Assembly (NCBI GenBank): GCA_019114645.1
Contig: DXFC01000307.1
Coordinates: 1-5,974 of the forward strand
DNA from: Candidatus Halomonas stercoripullorum
GTDB lineage: Bacteria > Pseudomonadota > Gammaproteobacteria > Pseudomonadales > Halomonadaceae
Direction: 5' to 3'
Length of the DNA: 5,974 bases
The position numbers and the translations under genes are program-made. This document shows positions 1 to 5,974 of the stretch, one piece after another. The notes under the pieces are model-generated. The model made no database searches. It had not been told where the DNA came from and saw nothing but the letters and a program-made list of their open reading frames with translations. Position 1 is the stretch's first letter; each line of letters begins with the position of its first letter.

Positions 1-1042
1 GGCGCGACTCGCCACGCAGCTTGCCACTGTCACTTTCCAGCCACCCCTGCACCACATCGACACTGAACACTTCATAGTGCGTCGGCAAACGGCTGCTGGG
101 ACAAATGCGATACTCGCTGCGCTCGCCGTTGAGATCGATGGGATCGGCATCGTGGCTGAACAGGTTAATGGCCGGGGTGCAGTAGAGCGCCAAGTGTTCA
201 TCACGCACCTTGGCATCTGTCGGCAACGTACGCGAGAAAACAAAGCGCAATACTAGCCGCGAGGCGTGGCGGGCCGGTAACCAGCGCTGCAACCCGACCA
301 GATCGACAAAGTGAAAGGCCTGGGGAAAGCAGAGATATTCCTGCAGAATACGATAGCCCTGGTGCGCATTGCGCGGATAAGGCAACAGGGCATGTTCACG
401 CTCGAAGCCCACCGGCACGAGCATATCGCGAGGTAGCGGCACAACATCACCGTCAATTTCCAGTTCCAGGCGCGCCAGGTAATGGCCCAGCCACAGATAG
501 AGACTGCGCGCGGTGTAACCACCGCCACCCAGATGCAAACGCAAGTGATCGATGTTCAACGCATCGAGGGGCTGGTCACTATCGACATCGAGCGCGAGCT
601 CAAGAATGGAAGCCTCGCGACTGTGCTGCGCCTGGACACCGGCATGTATCAGCGGGTAGAGCGACACCTCGTGACAGGTACGAAAACGACAGGCGGTTCC
701 TTCGATGGGCCGCGCTGCCAGCGTCGTGCCGACCTCTACTGTCTGGCGTCCACTCAGGACACCCGGCTTGGGCGTGAATTGCATGATTGTCATGCTGGGA
801 ACCGGCCGCAAGTAGTTGGGCCACAGCATCGAAATCAACGAATGAGTCAGCTCGGGAAATTCATCCTCGACCTTTTCACGCATACGACCGGTGAGAAAGG
901 CAAAGCCCTCCAGCAGGCGCTCAACATCCGGGTCGGTACTACGCTCGGAAAGAAAACGGCTAAGGCCGGGGTTGGCCTCGGCGAATTCCCGCCCCTGTTG
1001 CTTCAGGCAATCAAGTTCGTCCCGATAGTAGCGATTGAGCAT
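1..1042 (-). CDS. tssF: Type VI secretion baseplate protein TssF, N-terminal part (3' end beyond window)
   Basis: TssF (also VasA/ImpG) is a cytoplasmic baseplate wedge subunit of the T6SS that works with TssE, TssG and TssK beneath the contractile sheath. The frame starts at the ATG at 1042 and stays open for 347 codons to the left edge, roughly 60% of a usual TssF of about 600 residues. The N-terminus (MLNRYYRDEL, residues 1-10) and three conserved blocks identify the family: DPDVERLLEGFAFLTGR (37-53), DEFPEL (60-65) and LWPNYLRPVPSMTI (73-86). The start is supported by a GGGAG Shine-Dalgarno at 1051-1055, 8 nt upstream. No other start fits the conserved N-terminus as well. It follows tssE by 47 nt on the same strand. 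No frameshift is visible in the part shown. The identity is firm; the C-terminal half and the following genes cannot be seen. Confidence 0.95.
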   Translation of the reverse strand, partial: MLNRYYRDELDCLKQQGREFAEANPGLSRFLSERSTDPDVERLLEGFAFLTGRMREKVEDEFPELTHSLISMLWPNYLRPVPSMTIMQFTPKPGVLSGRQTVEVGTTLAARPIEGTACRFRTCHEVSLYPLIHAGVQAQHSREASILELALDVDSDQPLDALNIDHLRLHLGGGGYTARSLYLWLGHYLARLELEIDGDVVPLPRDMLVPVGFEREHALLPYPRNAHQGYRILQEYLCFPQAFHFVDLVGLQRWLPARHASRLVLRFVFSRTLPTDAKVRDEHLALYCTPAINLFSHDADPIDLNGERSEYRICPSSRLPTHYEVFSVDVVQGWLESDSGKLRGESR

Positions 1043-1089
1043 GCACCTCACTCCCTGAGTTGCCTGGTATCAGTGGCTGAAACTCTAAG

Positions 1090-1518
1090 TCAGTCGAGAC
1101 ACTGGTAGCGTTTATCGTTGAGCACCAGGTCAATGGTCGCCTGACCCAGACCGCGACCCAGCTCCACCGTGGCGTGAACCTGAAAACGCAGCTGTAGCAC
1201 GTCGCTACCACGCGGCAGCGTCGTCACTTCCACGCGCTGCACACGAGGCTCAAAGCGCTCGATACACTGACGAATCGCCCGCTCGATATTACGCTCGAGG
1301 TCGAGCACACCAATGGTGGCGTCGTTGAAGTCGAGCAGCCCCAGCTCGGGAGCGCACTCGCTGTGCCCGGGGTGGCTATTGAGCAACTCGACCAAGTGAC
1401 GTTTGATCGACTCGACGATCTCGGCAAGCCCCGTCTCAGTGGCCGTTCTCTCCGAGGGGTCAGGTGCTGCCAGTCGCTCAAACAGCCGCGTGCCGAGCAC
1501 GCCACTCGATTGCAACAT
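1090..1518 (-). CDS. tssE: Type VI secretion baseplate protein TssE (gp25-like)
   Basis: TssE is the T6SS baseplate subunit homologous to phage T4 gp25, thought to nucleate or anchor sheath polymerisation. The 142-residue product has the usual length and architecture. An N-terminal segment carries RLFERL (11-16), followed by PELGLLDF (57-64). The lysozyme-like gp25 fold contains ERFEPRV (87-93), whose EPR is the hallmark triad of gp25 proteins. C-terminal strands follow, ending at a TGA stop. The start at 1518 is preceded by a strong AGGGAGG Shine-Dalgarno (core 1527-1532, 8 nt spacing). That site abuts the tssC stop codon, so only 14 nt separate the two genes and translational coupling is likely. 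The order tssB-tssC-tssE-tssF is common in proteobacterial T6SS loci, and no hcp gene lies between tssC and tssE. Nothing looks missing or broken. Confidence 0.95.
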   Translation of the reverse strand: MLQSSGVLGTRLFERLAAPDPSERTATETGLAEIVESIKRHLVELLNSHPGHSECAPELGLLDFNDATIGVLDLERNIERAIRQCIERFEPRVQRVEVTTLPRGSDVLQLRFQVHATVELGRGLGQATIDLVLNDKRYQCLD

Positions 1519-1532
1519 GACCGTAGCCTCCC

Positions 1533-3014
1533 TTACTCCTTGTCCAGCCGCCCTACCAGCGACAGCTCAAAGTTGGCGCCCATGTATTTGAAATGCGGGC
1601 GAACCGCTAGCGACACCTGATACCAGCCCGGATCACCTTCAACCTCAGAAACCTGAATCGATGCGGCCCGCAGCGGACGGCGACTACGCACTTCGGCGGG
1701 GGGATTCTCCTGATCAGCCACATACTGGCGCAGCCACACATTGAGCTCGCGCTCGAGATCCTGACGCTCTTTCCAGGAGCCGATCTGTTCGCGTTGCAAC
1801 ACCTTGATGTAGTGAGCCAGGCGGTTGACGATGAACATATAAGGCAACTGGGTGCCGAGCTTGTAGTTGGTCTCGGCAGCCTTGCCTTCCGGGGTGTTGG
1901 GGAAAACCTTGGGCTTCTGCACCGAGTTCGCCGAGAAGAAAGCTGCGTTGTCGCTGCCTTTGCGCATGGTCAGCGAGATGAAGCCCTCTTCAGCCATCTC
2001 GAATTCACGGCGGTCGGTGACCAGCACTTCGGTGGGAATCTTGGCCTGCAACTGCCCCAAAGCCTCGTAGGTGTGCACCGGCAGGTTTTCCACCGCCCCA
2101 CCGCTCTGTGGCCCGATGATGTTGGGACACCAGCGGTACTTGGCGAAACTTTCTGTCAGACGATCGGCCAGCAGGTAAGCCGTATTGCCCCATAAATAGT
2201 GCTCGTGACTCGCGTCGACCGTTTCACGGTAGTGGAAGGACTTGACCGGATTTTCTACCGGATCGTAAGGCATCCGCAGCAGGAAGCGCGGCGCCGTCAA
2301 GCCGAGGTAGCGGGCATCCTCGGACTCACGCAGGCTACGCCAGCGGGCGTACTTGGGCCCCTCGAAGATCGCCTTGAAGTCCTTGATGTTGGGCAGCTCC
2401 TGGAAGCTGTCGATACCGAAGAAGCTCGGTGCCACTGAAGAGAGAAACGGCGCATGCGCCATGGCACCCACCGCAGCAGTGAACTGCAGCAACTTGATAT
2501 CAGGTGTCGAGGGCGAAAAGTCATAGTTGCCAATAATGGCGCCAACCGGCTCACCACCGAACTGACCATACTCCGCGGCGTAAACATGCTGGTAGAGTCC
2601 GCTCTGACTCAGTTCAGGGGCAAACTCGAAGTCCTCAAGCAGCTCCTCCTTGGTCGCATGGAGCAGGTCAAGCTTGATGTTTTGACGAAAGTCGGTGCGG
2701 TCCACCAACAACTTGAGCCCACGCCAGGCCGATTCGAGCTGCTGAAAAGCCTGATCATGCAAAATCTCATCGACCTGGCTGCCGATCCTGGCATCGAGCT
2801 CAATAATCATGCGGTCAACCACCGCCTTGTTGACCTGCGGAGACCCCTCGTTGTCCTGCAGCAATTCAGCAATAAAAGCCGCCACCCCTTGTCTGGCAAT
2901 ATCGTAGCCTTCTTCGCTCGGTGCCAGCCGGGTTTGCGCCATCACTTGATCGAGAAGAGTCCCCTCGGCCTGGGCCTCAGCGGACTGCCCTTGCGCTTGT
3001 GCCATGTCGCTCAT
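1533..3014 (-). CDS. tssC: Type VI secretion sheath large subunit TssC (VipB/HsiC)
   Basis: TssC is the large subunit of the cytoplasmic contractile sheath. With TssB it forms the tube whose contraction drives the Hcp tube and spike out of the cell; the ClpV ATPase recycles it. From the preferred start the protein has 493 residues, normal for the family. Recognisable blocks are LESAWRGL (93-100), GGEPVGAIIGNYDF (153-166), PRFLLRMPYDP (242-252), and a segment beginning WGNTAYLLADRLTESF and ending in NIIGPQSGG (about 275-306). The C-terminal part carries the sheath-core strands. I chose the ATG at 3014 (MSDMAQ...) because an AAGAG lies 8 nt upstream. An in-frame ATG at 3050 would add 12 residues but has no Shine-Dalgarno, and one at 3005 is also possible. 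tssB lies 49 nt upstream and tssE 14 nt downstream. The reading frame is intact. Confidence 0.96.
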   Translation of the reverse strand: MSDMAQAQGQSAEAQAEGTLLDQVMAQTRLAPSEEGYDIARQGVAAFIAELLQDNEGSPQVNKAVVDRMIIELDARIGSQVDEILHDQAFQQLESAWRGLKLLVDRTDFRQNIKLDLLHATKEELLEDFEFAPELSQSGLYQHVYAAEYGQFGGEPVGAIIGNYDFSPSTPDIKLLQFTAAVGAMAHAPFLSSVAPSFFGIDSFQELPNIKDFKAIFEGPKYARWRSLRESEDARYLGLTAPRFLLRMPYDPVENPVKSFHYRETVDASHEHYLWGNTAYLLADRLTESFAKYRWCPNIIGPQSGGAVENLPVHTYEALGQLQAKIPTEVLVTDRREFEMAEEGFISLTMRKGSDNAAFFSANSVQKPKVFPNTPEGKAAETNYKLGTQLPYMFIVNRLAHYIKVLQREQIGSWKERQDLERELNVWLRQYVADQENPPAEVRSRRPLRAASIQVSEVEGDPGWYQVSLAVRPHFKYMGANFELSLVGRLDKE

Positions 3015-3022
3015 TTGTCTCA

Positions 3023-3027
3023 CTCTT
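3023..3027 (-). promoter_or_regulatory. Ribosome binding site that decides the tssC start
   Basis: AAGAG on the minus strand, 8 nt before the ATG at 3014. It is a modest match to the anti-Shine-Dalgarno but better than anything before the alternative ATG at 3050, where the sequence is GTTCCAGCGTCA. It is the main reason for the shorter TssC model. Confidence 0.5.
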
Positions 3028-3063
3028 GTGGTGTCGATGGAGGGATACATTGACGCTGGAACG

Positions 3064-3573
3064 TCAGGTGCGGCTGTCGTCCCGCGAATCCAGCAACTCC
3101 AGCTCGGCTAACAGCTGAGCGCGAGCTTCCTCGCTTTCCATCAGTTTCTGCAGGCGGTCACGGAAGGCTGGCACATTACCCAGCGGCCCCTTGAGGGCTA
3201 CCAGTGCTTCACGCAACTCAACCAGCTTGCGTAGCTCCGGCACCTGACGCGCCACATTGTCAGGAGTGAAATCGTCGAGTGATTTGAAGTTCAGATTGAC
3301 CGGCAGGATGTCGGCAGCACCGTGCTCATCCAGGCGGTTGGGCACGCTGGTCGTCAGTTCGAGTCCAGCCTCACGCATAACCGACTGGAAGTTGTTTTTG
3401 TCCACTGCGATCTTTTCCCGTGCCTCAATCGGCGTCGCCTCGCTGCCACCCTTGAAATCGCCGACTACCAGTAGCTTGAGCGGCAGCTCGGTTTCCGCCT
3501 GTTGGTCGCCGGTAGCCGGCACGTATTTGATGTTGATGCGCTCTTTCGGCGCTACGCTGCCTTCCTTCGCCAT
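3064..3573 (-). CDS. tssB: Type VI secretion sheath small subunit TssB (VipA/HsiB)
   Basis: TssB is the small subunit of the T6SS contractile sheath and forms an obligate heterodimer with TssC. The 169-residue product matches the family in length. The N-terminus MAKEGSVAPKERINIKY (1-17) is typical, followed by LPLKLLVVGDF (30-40), SVPNRL (76-81), SLDDFTP (98-104), VPELRKLVELREAL (111-124) and ALKGPLGNVPAFR (126-138); the latter two lie in the region that pairs with TssC and is joined by short helices. The start at 3573 has a GGGAG Shine-Dalgarno 7 nt upstream. The frame is open a further 20 codons to an ATG at 3633, but that extension matches nothing in the family and is rejected. It appears to be the first gene of the operon: no tssA or other gene lies between it and dxs. 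It is separated from tssC by 49 nt. Confidence 0.96.
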   Translation of the reverse strand: MAKEGSVAPKERINIKYVPATGDQQAETELPLKLLVVGDFKGGSEATPIEAREKIAVDKNNFQSVMREAGLELTTSVPNRLDEHGAADILPVNLNFKSLDDFTPDNVARQVPELRKLVELREALVALKGPLGNVPAFRDRLQKLMESEEARAQLLAELELLDSRDDSRT

Positions 3574-3580
3574 GTTGAAA

Positions 3581-3588
3581 CTCCCTGT
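3581..3588 (-). promoter_or_regulatory. tssB ribosome binding site overlapping a CsrA/RsmA-like motif
   Basis: The minus strand reads ACAGGGAG, with GGGAG at 3581-3585 placed 7 nt before the tssB ATG; this fixes the start at 3573. ACAGGGA (3582-3588) also matches the ACARGGA core of the CsrA/RsmA consensus. Two more GGA triplets lie upstream in the presumed leader at 3621-3623 and 3628-3630. The Shine-Dalgarno role is well supported; the CsrA role is inference from a short motif. Confidence 0.55.
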
Positions 3589-3706
3589 CAACCGTCTTGC
3601 CGGATGCCCAACGAATGTTTTCCTGGCTCCCACAACGAGAGATAAGCGGGCTGACCAGGGCGGGGAACATTGCTGCTTACTTGTGAAGCGGGGAGATTAA
3701 ACAGAC

Positions 3707-3722
3707 GCTGTGCAGGTGCCAA
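3707..3722 (-). promoter_or_regulatory. Candidate sigma-54 (-24/-12) promoter for the T6SS operon
   Basis: The minus strand reads TTGGCACCTGCACAGC. It matches the sigma-54 -24 box TTGGCAC exactly and keeps the invariant GG and GC dinucleotides separated by 10 nt. The -12 half is weak, CAGC instead of TTGC. Transcription would start near 3695, giving a leader of about 120 nt before tssB. Several T6SS operons, for example in Vibrio, Aeromonas and Pseudomonas, are known to depend on sigma-54. An alternative sigma-70 reading uses TTGGCA (3717-3722) and TTTAAT (3696-3701), but its 15-nt spacer is short. No activator gene is visible here. Confidence 0.35.
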
Positions 3723-3771
3723 ACGACGCTTTTTTCGTCACTTCATCTAACAGAGCGATACGTCTTGAGCA

Positions 3772-3786
3772 TTTGTCTTACACAAA
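3772..3786. promoter_or_regulatory. Imperfect palindrome upstream of the T6SS promoter candidate
   Basis: TTTGTCTTACACAAA is a 15-bp dyad with perfect 5-bp outer arms (TTTGT/ACAAA) and a single mismatched inner pair. It lies about 50 bp upstream of the candidate -24 box, a position suitable for an activator or repressor. I do not recognise the binding protein, and short A/T-rich dyads also arise by chance. Confidence 0.2.
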
Positions 3787-3987
3787 CGCTTAGATATTGC
3801 CGAAACCATGCGGTTTATGCAGCGCAACCTGGCATATGACATCCAACAATAGCGCTAACGGCTGACACAGCATGTAAGTAAAAAACTACAATGAATTAAG
3901 CAATATCGATCAACATGGCGCGTCAAAGGCCTCGCTGCTACCGATAAACACGCAGTAATAGCAAGTTATAAAAACAGAACACGCAAT

Positions 3988-4015
3988 TACCTGGCCGAAT
4001 CTCTCCGGCCAGGTA
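3988..4015 (-). terminator. Hairpin downstream of dxs, probable terminator
   Basis: A perfect 10-bp stem (TACCTGGCCG/CGGCCAGGTA) encloses an 8-nt loop and starts 40 nt after the dxs stop codon. The GC-rich stem is stable, but the usual run of T does not follow at once: on the minus strand the sequence continues ATTGCGTGTTCTG before TTTTT at about 3970-3974. It may be a weak intrinsic terminator or a hairpin protecting the 3' end. The plus-strand flank has no T-run, so it is assigned to dxs. Confidence 0.55.
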
Positions 4016-4054
4016 GGGTTGAAGTAGCCAAGGTAAGGTTTAGCGAATCTGGAC

Positions 4055-5965
4055 TCAGCCCAGCCGCGCCCGGATCGAGGCCTCGATACCGGCGGCGTCC
4101 AGGCCGCATTCGGTGAGCAGTTCGTCGGGCTTGCCGTGCTCAACAAAGGCATCGGGCAGGCCCAGGTTGAGCAGTGCTACCTGCACCTCTTCGGCAGCCA
4201 GCAGTTCGTTGACTCCGCTACCGGCACCGCCGGCCACCACGTTCTCTTCCAGGGTCACCAGCAGGTCGTGGTCGGCGGCGGCGGCGAGAATCGCTTCGCG
4301 GTCCAGCGGTTTCACCGAGCGCATGTTGAGATGGGTGGCGTCGAGCGCTTCCGCTACGTCGACAGCGGGACCGTTGAGGCTGCCAAAGGCGAGCAGGGCA
4401 ACACGACGCCCCGGCTCTGCGGTGCTCTCACGCCGTAGTTCGGCCTTGCCGATCTCCAGCGGTTCCAGGTGGGTGGGGATCTCCACGCCCGGGCCGGTGC
4501 CACGCGGATAGCGCACCGCAGCGGGGCCAGGGTAGTGGTAGGCGGCGCTGAGCATGGCGCGGCACTCCGCCTCGTCGGCCGGCGCCAGAATCACCATACC
4601 GGGAATACAGCGCAGGAAGGAGAGGTCCATGCTGCCGTGATGGGTAGGACCATCCTCACCCACCAGACCGGCACGGTCGATGGCGAAGGTGACATCGAGA
4701 TCCTGCACCGCCACGTCATGAATCAACTGGTCATAGCCGCGCTGCAGGAAGGTGGAATAGATCGCCACTACCGGCTTCATGCCTTCACACGCCATGCCGG
4801 CACCCAGCGTTACCGCGTGCTGCTCGGCGATGGCCACATCGAAATAGCGCTCGGGGTACTCCTGCGAGAAGCGGATCAGGTCGGAGCCTTCACGCATCGC
4901 CGGGGTAATGCCGATCAGCCGCTCATCCACCGCTGCCATGTCGCACAACCAGGTACCGAAAACGTTGCAGTACTTGGGTGCCGGCTTGTTAACCGCAGCA
5001 GCAGGTTTGCGGGCGGTATCGTTGCCGTTTTTTTCCAGCTTGGTGATGGCGTGATAGCCGATGGGGTCGGCCTCGGCAGGCAGAAAGCCACGCCCCTTGC
5101 GGGTTTTGACATGCAGGAACACGGGGCCGTCAAGATCCCGTACATTGCGCAGGGACTGCGCCAGGTTCGGCAGGTCGTGGCCGTCTATCGGGCCGATATA
5201 GTGAAAGCCCATTTCCTCAAACAGGGTGGCCGGGCTGACCATGCCCTTCATGTGCTCTTCGGTGCGTCGCGCCAGCTCCAGCGCTCCCGGCAGACGGGAG
5301 AGCACGCGCTTGCCCTCTTCACGAAAGGCGAGGTAGGGCTTGCTGGAGAGAATGCGTGCCAGGTAGCTGGCCATGCCACCGACGTTTTCCGAGATCGACA
5401 TCTCGTTGTCGTTGAGCACCACCAACAGATTGGCATCGACGTGGCCGGCATGGGCCAGCGCTTCGAAGGCCATGCCTGCCGTCAAGGCGCCATAACCAAT
5501 CACGGCACAGACCCGGCGCTTTTCGCCACGGGTCTTGCTAGCCAGGGCCATGCCCAGTGCCGCCGAGATCGAGGTACTCGAATGGCCCACGCCAAAGGTG
5601 TCGTAGGCGGATTCAGCCCGCCGCGGGAAGGCGGCCAGCCCACCGTATTGGCGAATGGTCGGCATCATGTCACGCCGTTCGGTCAGAATCTTGTGCGGAT
5701 AGGCCTGATGGCCCACATCCCACACCAGCCGGTCCTCGGGGGTATCCAGCGCATGATGCAGCGCCACGGTAAGTTCCACCACGCCCAGGCCGGCCCCAAA
5801 GTGACCGCCGCTGCGCCCTACGCTGTAAAGCAGGTAGGCACGCAGTTCATCAGCGACTTGCAGCAGCTGCTCATTGGTCATGACCCGCAGCGAGGCTGGT
5901 GTGTCCAACGTGTCGAGCAGGGGAGTCAGCGGGCGTTCGACAGGAATGTTGTCGTAGAGCTTCAT
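4055..5965 (-). CDS. dxs: 1-deoxy-D-xylulose-5-phosphate synthase (Dxs) with altered GDG motif
   Basis: Dxs condenses pyruvate with glyceraldehyde 3-phosphate, using thiamine diphosphate and Mg2+, to make 1-deoxy-D-xylulose 5-phosphate. This is the first step of the MEP isoprenoid pathway and also feeds thiamine and pyridoxal synthesis; the enzyme is cytosolic. The 636-residue product is full length. Conserved elements are GGHFGAGLG with His55, DVGHQAYPHK (His86), VGHSSTSIS (126-134), the thiamine-motif Asn185 in LNDNEMSIS, YIGPIDGHD, the catalytic Glu381 in AIAEQHAVT, GEDGPTHHG with His442, and RYPRG. The thiamine motif should read GDG-X25-N but here is GYG (157-159), so the Mg2+-binding Asp is Tyr158. 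The change is one base, coding G to T at 5494, and predicts an inactive or badly impaired enzyme. There is no frameshift or premature stop. The start at 5965 fits the family N-terminus; only 9 nt upstream are visible and they show no Shine-Dalgarno. Confidence 0.95.
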   Translation of the reverse strand: MKLYDNIPVERPLTPLLDTLDTPASLRVMTNEQLLQVADELRAYLLYSVGRSGGHFGAGLGVVELTVALHHALDTPEDRLVWDVGHQAYPHKILTERRDMMPTIRQYGGLAAFPRRAESAYDTFGVGHSSTSISAALGMALASKTRGEKRRVCAVIGYGALTAGMAFEALAHAGHVDANLLVVLNDNEMSISENVGGMASYLARILSSKPYLAFREEGKRVLSRLPGALELARRTEEHMKGMVSPATLFEEMGFHYIGPIDGHDLPNLAQSLRNVRDLDGPVFLHVKTRKGRGFLPAEADPIGYHAITKLEKNGNDTARKPAAAVNKPAPKYCNVFGTWLCDMAAVDERLIGITPAMREGSDLIRFSQEYPERYFDVAIAEQHAVTLGAGMACEGMKPVVAIYSTFLQRGYDQLIHDVAVQDLDVTFAIDRAGLVGEDGPTHHGSMDLSFLRCIPGMVILAPADEAECRAMLSAAYHYPGPAAVRYPRGTGPGVEIPTHLEPLEIGKAELRRESTAEPGRRVALLAFGSLNGPAVDVAEALDATHLNMRSVKPLDREAILAAAADHDLLVTLEENVVAGGAGSGVNELLAAEEVQVALLNLGLPDAFVEHGKPDELLTECGLDAAGIEASIRARLG

Positions 5966-5974
5966 GCTAATGGT

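Larger units (their letters stand above)
3574..4054. other. Intergenic region between dxs and the T6SS operon
   Basis: This 481-bp gap is visibly richer in A and T than the genes beside it. I found no open frame in it with a plausible start and family resemblance, and no tRNA. On the dxs side it holds the inverted repeat at 3988-4015. Closer to tssB it holds a candidate sigma-54 element (3707-3722), a nearby palindrome (3772-3786), an A6 tract just upstream of the promoter candidate (3730-3735), and a possible leader hairpin with arms CCTGG/CCAGG at 3655-3659 and 3622-3626. Its length and composition fit a regulated promoter region. An A/T-rich upstream region could also attract H-NS-type silencing, but that is speculation. 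Confidence 0.7.

Noticed and set aside
1047..1059. CTCA/TGAG hairpin placing the tssF Shine-Dalgarno in its loop
   Set aside because: A 4-bp stem is too weak to control initiation and is likely coincidental.
482..1108. 208-codon open frame on the plus strand opposite tssF
   Set aside because: It lies wholly across tssF and the tssE-tssF gap, has no family resemblance, and is expected by chance opposite a GC-rich gene.
3015..3050. 12-codon N-terminal extension of tssC to an ATG at 3050
   Set aside because: There is no Shine-Dalgarno before it, while the ATG at 3014 has AAGAG at 8 nt. It cannot be fully excluded.
2454..3053. 199-codon open frame on the plus strand opposite tssC
   Set aside because: Its sequence is the antisense shadow of the well-conserved tssC N-terminal half, without a recognisable domain.
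3574..3633. 20-codon N-terminal extension of tssB to an ATG at 3633
   Set aside because: TssB proteins characteristically begin MAKEGS..., a good Shine-Dalgarno precedes the ATG at 3573, and the extension resembles no family sequence.
3803..3816. Small hairpin AAACC-ATGC-GGTTT as a possible terminator or RNA element
   Set aside because: The 5-bp stem is weak and A/T-rich, with no T-run or conserved context; probably chance.
3910..4152. 80-codon minus-strand frame crossing the dxs 3' end
   Set aside because: Its first part is out of frame inside dxs and the rest runs through the terminator hairpin; no Shine-Dalgarno or family match is apparent.

Overview
The window looks like a chromosomal segment of a moderately GC-rich gammaproteobacterium. 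The Dxs sequence, including its N-terminus beginning MKLYDNIP, reads to me like a Halomonas-type (Halomonadaceae) or related Pseudomonas-like enzyme. That lineage is a judgement from remembered family sequences, not from a search. All genes I can support lie on the minus strand, so transcription runs from high to low coordinates.

Layout from right to left in the direction of transcription: (i) 5965-4055 is a full-length dxs gene for 1-deoxy-D-xylulose-5-phosphate synthase, the first enzyme of the MEP isoprenoid pathway. It is followed by a strong inverted repeat (3988-4015) that probably ends its transcript. (ii) 4054-3574 is an AT-richer gap of about 480 bp with no credible gene. It carries the dxs terminator and the presumed control region of the next operon, including a candidate sigma-54 -24/-12 element and a leader with three GGA motifs. 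(iii) 3573-1 is the beginning of a type VI secretion system (T6SS) operon: tssB and tssC (contractile sheath), tssE (gp25-like baseplate) and the 5' part of tssF (baseplate wedge), which runs off the left edge.

The T6SS genes are closely spaced and have recognisable Shine-Dalgarno sequences, so they are almost certainly co-transcribed. TssB and TssC form the sheath, and TssE and TssF belong to the baseplate on which it assembles. dxs is an unrelated housekeeping neighbour.

The most striking observation is in Dxs. The nearly invariant GDG motif, whose Asp ligates the Mg2+ of thiamine diphosphate, reads Gly-Tyr-Gly here (Tyr158), through a single base change from GAT to TAT. The rest of the active site is intact. 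It is either a sequence error, a recent inactivating mutation in a normally essential gene, or a genuinely unusual enzyme. I found no clear new biological system; the T6SS core genes look canonical.
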